Assembly (NCBI GenBank): GCA_005882315.1
Contig: VBAR01000001.1
Span: forward strand, 1,809,736 to 1,873,735
Reading direction: 5' to 3'
From: Bacteroidota bacterium
GTDB taxonomy: Bacteria > Bacteroidota > Bacteroidia > Chitinophagales > Chitinophagaceae
DNA: 64,000 bases
Of the stretch, positions 63,232-64,000 are shown in pieces; within the stretch, counting starts at the first letter, position 1, and every line of letters begins with the position of its first letter. The translations under genes were made by a program, and so were the position numbers. Under the pieces are notes generated by a model that saw nothing but the letters and a program-made list of their open reading frames with translations, did not search any database and had not been told where the DNA came from.

Positions 63232-64000
63232 AACATATCACCGGTATATTCAAGGGTAGATATAAAGGACAGGAAGTAGATCCATTGCGTCTCAAAACAA
63301 TTAATACTCTTCATTTTCTTAATGTAGATGCCGGGGCTACGATTACTGATTGTAAATGGATTGATGATTATCGGAAAAGTGAATTTAATAAGCAACTGTT
63401 GAATGTAAACTCGGTTCCTTCAGCTGATGTTTATTTTAATACAACAAATCATCCAAACGAAAAGCCTTTTAGGGAAAATCTACATTCATGCATTCTTATT
63501 GATCCATCTATATCAAATGTTATGCATAAGGATGGATATACATATGGAGATATTGAAGGAAAGATTTATGGTACTATCGGTAGTATAAAAGACTCAACTA
63601 CAATAACCACAAACGGCATAGAATTCACTCCAATATATAATTATGAAAAAACTGCCTTGCCAATAACAATTGCTAACCCTCTATCAGACTTTATTGTAGA
63701 AAAACCATCTACTTGGCGATGGGGTTCGATCATACCAGTTCTACTTTGGGCTTTTTTTTTAGGGTGGGGTTTGTGGTGGCTCATCAATCACAGAGGCTGT
63801 AATAGAATAAGGCAAACCAATTTCGACAATACAAAAACGGATAGCATTCCTGTAAAAGATGATAATGATAGCTTACAGTTTAATTCAAAAAACATAACAT
63901 TTAGTGTGTACGATTGGTATCTGGAAGACCATGATACAGTGTCGCTTTACCTTAATGGTATATCTATCAAGGAAAATATTCCATTGTCGTTACAACCAGT
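63228..64000 (+). CDS. Single-pass membrane protein, 3'-truncated by window edge
   Basis: ATG 63228 overlaps the previous stop; the frame stays open to base 64000 (257 codons visible). Starts MKHITGIFKGRYKGQEVDPL with an N-terminal soluble region, then a transmembrane helix near 165-185 (SIIPVLLWAFFLGWGLWWLI) and, at the visible end, ITFSVYDWYLEDHDTVSLYL followed by NGISIKENIPLS, a short beta domain type recalled from Bacteroidota surface or periplasmic proteins. Fourth gene of the overlapping DUF4407 operon; function unknown. Confidence 0.7.
   Translation, partial: MKHITGIFKGRYKGQEVDPLRLKTINTLHFLNVDAGATITDCKWIDDYRKSEFNKQLLNVNSVPSADVYFNTTNHPNEKPFRENLHSCILIDPSISNVMHKDGYTYGDIEGKIYGTIGSIKDSTTITTNGIEFTPIYNYEKTALPITIANPLSDFIVEKPSTWRWGSIIPVLLWAFFLGWGLWWLINHRGCNRIRQTNFDNTKTDSIPVKDDNDSLQFNSKNITFSVYDWYLEDHDTVSLYLNGISIKENIPLSLQP

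Noticed and set aside
1-64000. CRISPR array, rRNA, tRNA, transposase or prophage genes
   Set aside because: No regularly spaced direct repeats, rRNA-like blocks, tRNA cloverleaf with a CCA-proximal stem, or transposase/integrase motifs were recognised. Tail-fibre-like proteins here have bacterial signal peptides and no phage neighbours.

Overview
The window reads as chromosome of a member of the Bacteroidota, most likely the family Chitinophagaceae. Supporting signs are AT-rich DNA, start sites without Shine-Dalgarno sequences, two-component-regulator-propeller sensor kinases paired with LytTR response regulators, secreted proteins built on the 'GIGT..PTAKLDVNG' stalk motif, a Bacteroidota-type PEP carboxylase and TAnnTTTG-like promoter elements. 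The family assignment is inference; no rRNA or tRNA gene is visible to confirm it.

Region 1 (1-19.3 kb) is a sensory and surface-protein array. Three propeller/LytS-type histidine kinases (the first cut by the window edge) are each followed by a LytTR response regulator. Between them run leftward operons of secreted proteins with a tail-fibre-like stalk and a C1q/TNF-like C-terminal head, together with stand-alone LytTR-domain proteins. The two complete divergent control regions (9140-9414 and 15108-15442) carry pairs of imperfect direct repeats spaced 21-22 bp, the geometry expected for LytTR binding. A truncated LytTR copy (6971-7090) and three tandem surface-protein paralogues show expansion by duplication.

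Region 2 (19.3-29.6 kb) holds a membrane protein or lipoprotein, two small paralogous proteins, small membrane peptides, a single-domain globin, a lipoprotein, a glycine-rich secreted protein, a fourth propeller kinase (with a GAF domain) plus its LytTR regulator, and a TRIC-family channel.

Region 3 (29.6-45.9 kb) is mostly housekeeping: the ATP-grasp / alpha-E / transglutaminase operon, interrupted by a four-helix-bundle gene enclosed by a 25-bp inverted repeat; a B12-binding protein; a GT39-type transferase; an aldo/keto reductase; gltX; a polysaccharide deacetylase; a lipoprotein; a TatD nuclease; and thrA-thrB-thrC behind a Thr/Ile-rich leader peptide.

Region 4 (45.9-58.1 kb) covers anaplerosis and nitrogen assimilation: ppc, an outer-membrane barrel protein, the ammonium transporter amtB, and gltB-gltD. 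Dispersed intergenic repeats occur here and in the thr operon, and one family supplies the C-terminal codons of both ThrB and GltB.

Region 5 (58.4-64 kb) looks accessory: a Cys-motif lipoprotein, a lipoprotein nuclease, a pentameric ligand-gated-channel-like protein, and a tightly overlapping operon of an Ig-like-fold protein, two DUF4407-type membrane proteins and a single-pass membrane protein that runs off the window. The best candidates for undescribed biology are the kinase / LytTR / C1q-fibre modules, the inverted-repeat-bounded four-helix gene, and the DUF4407 operon.
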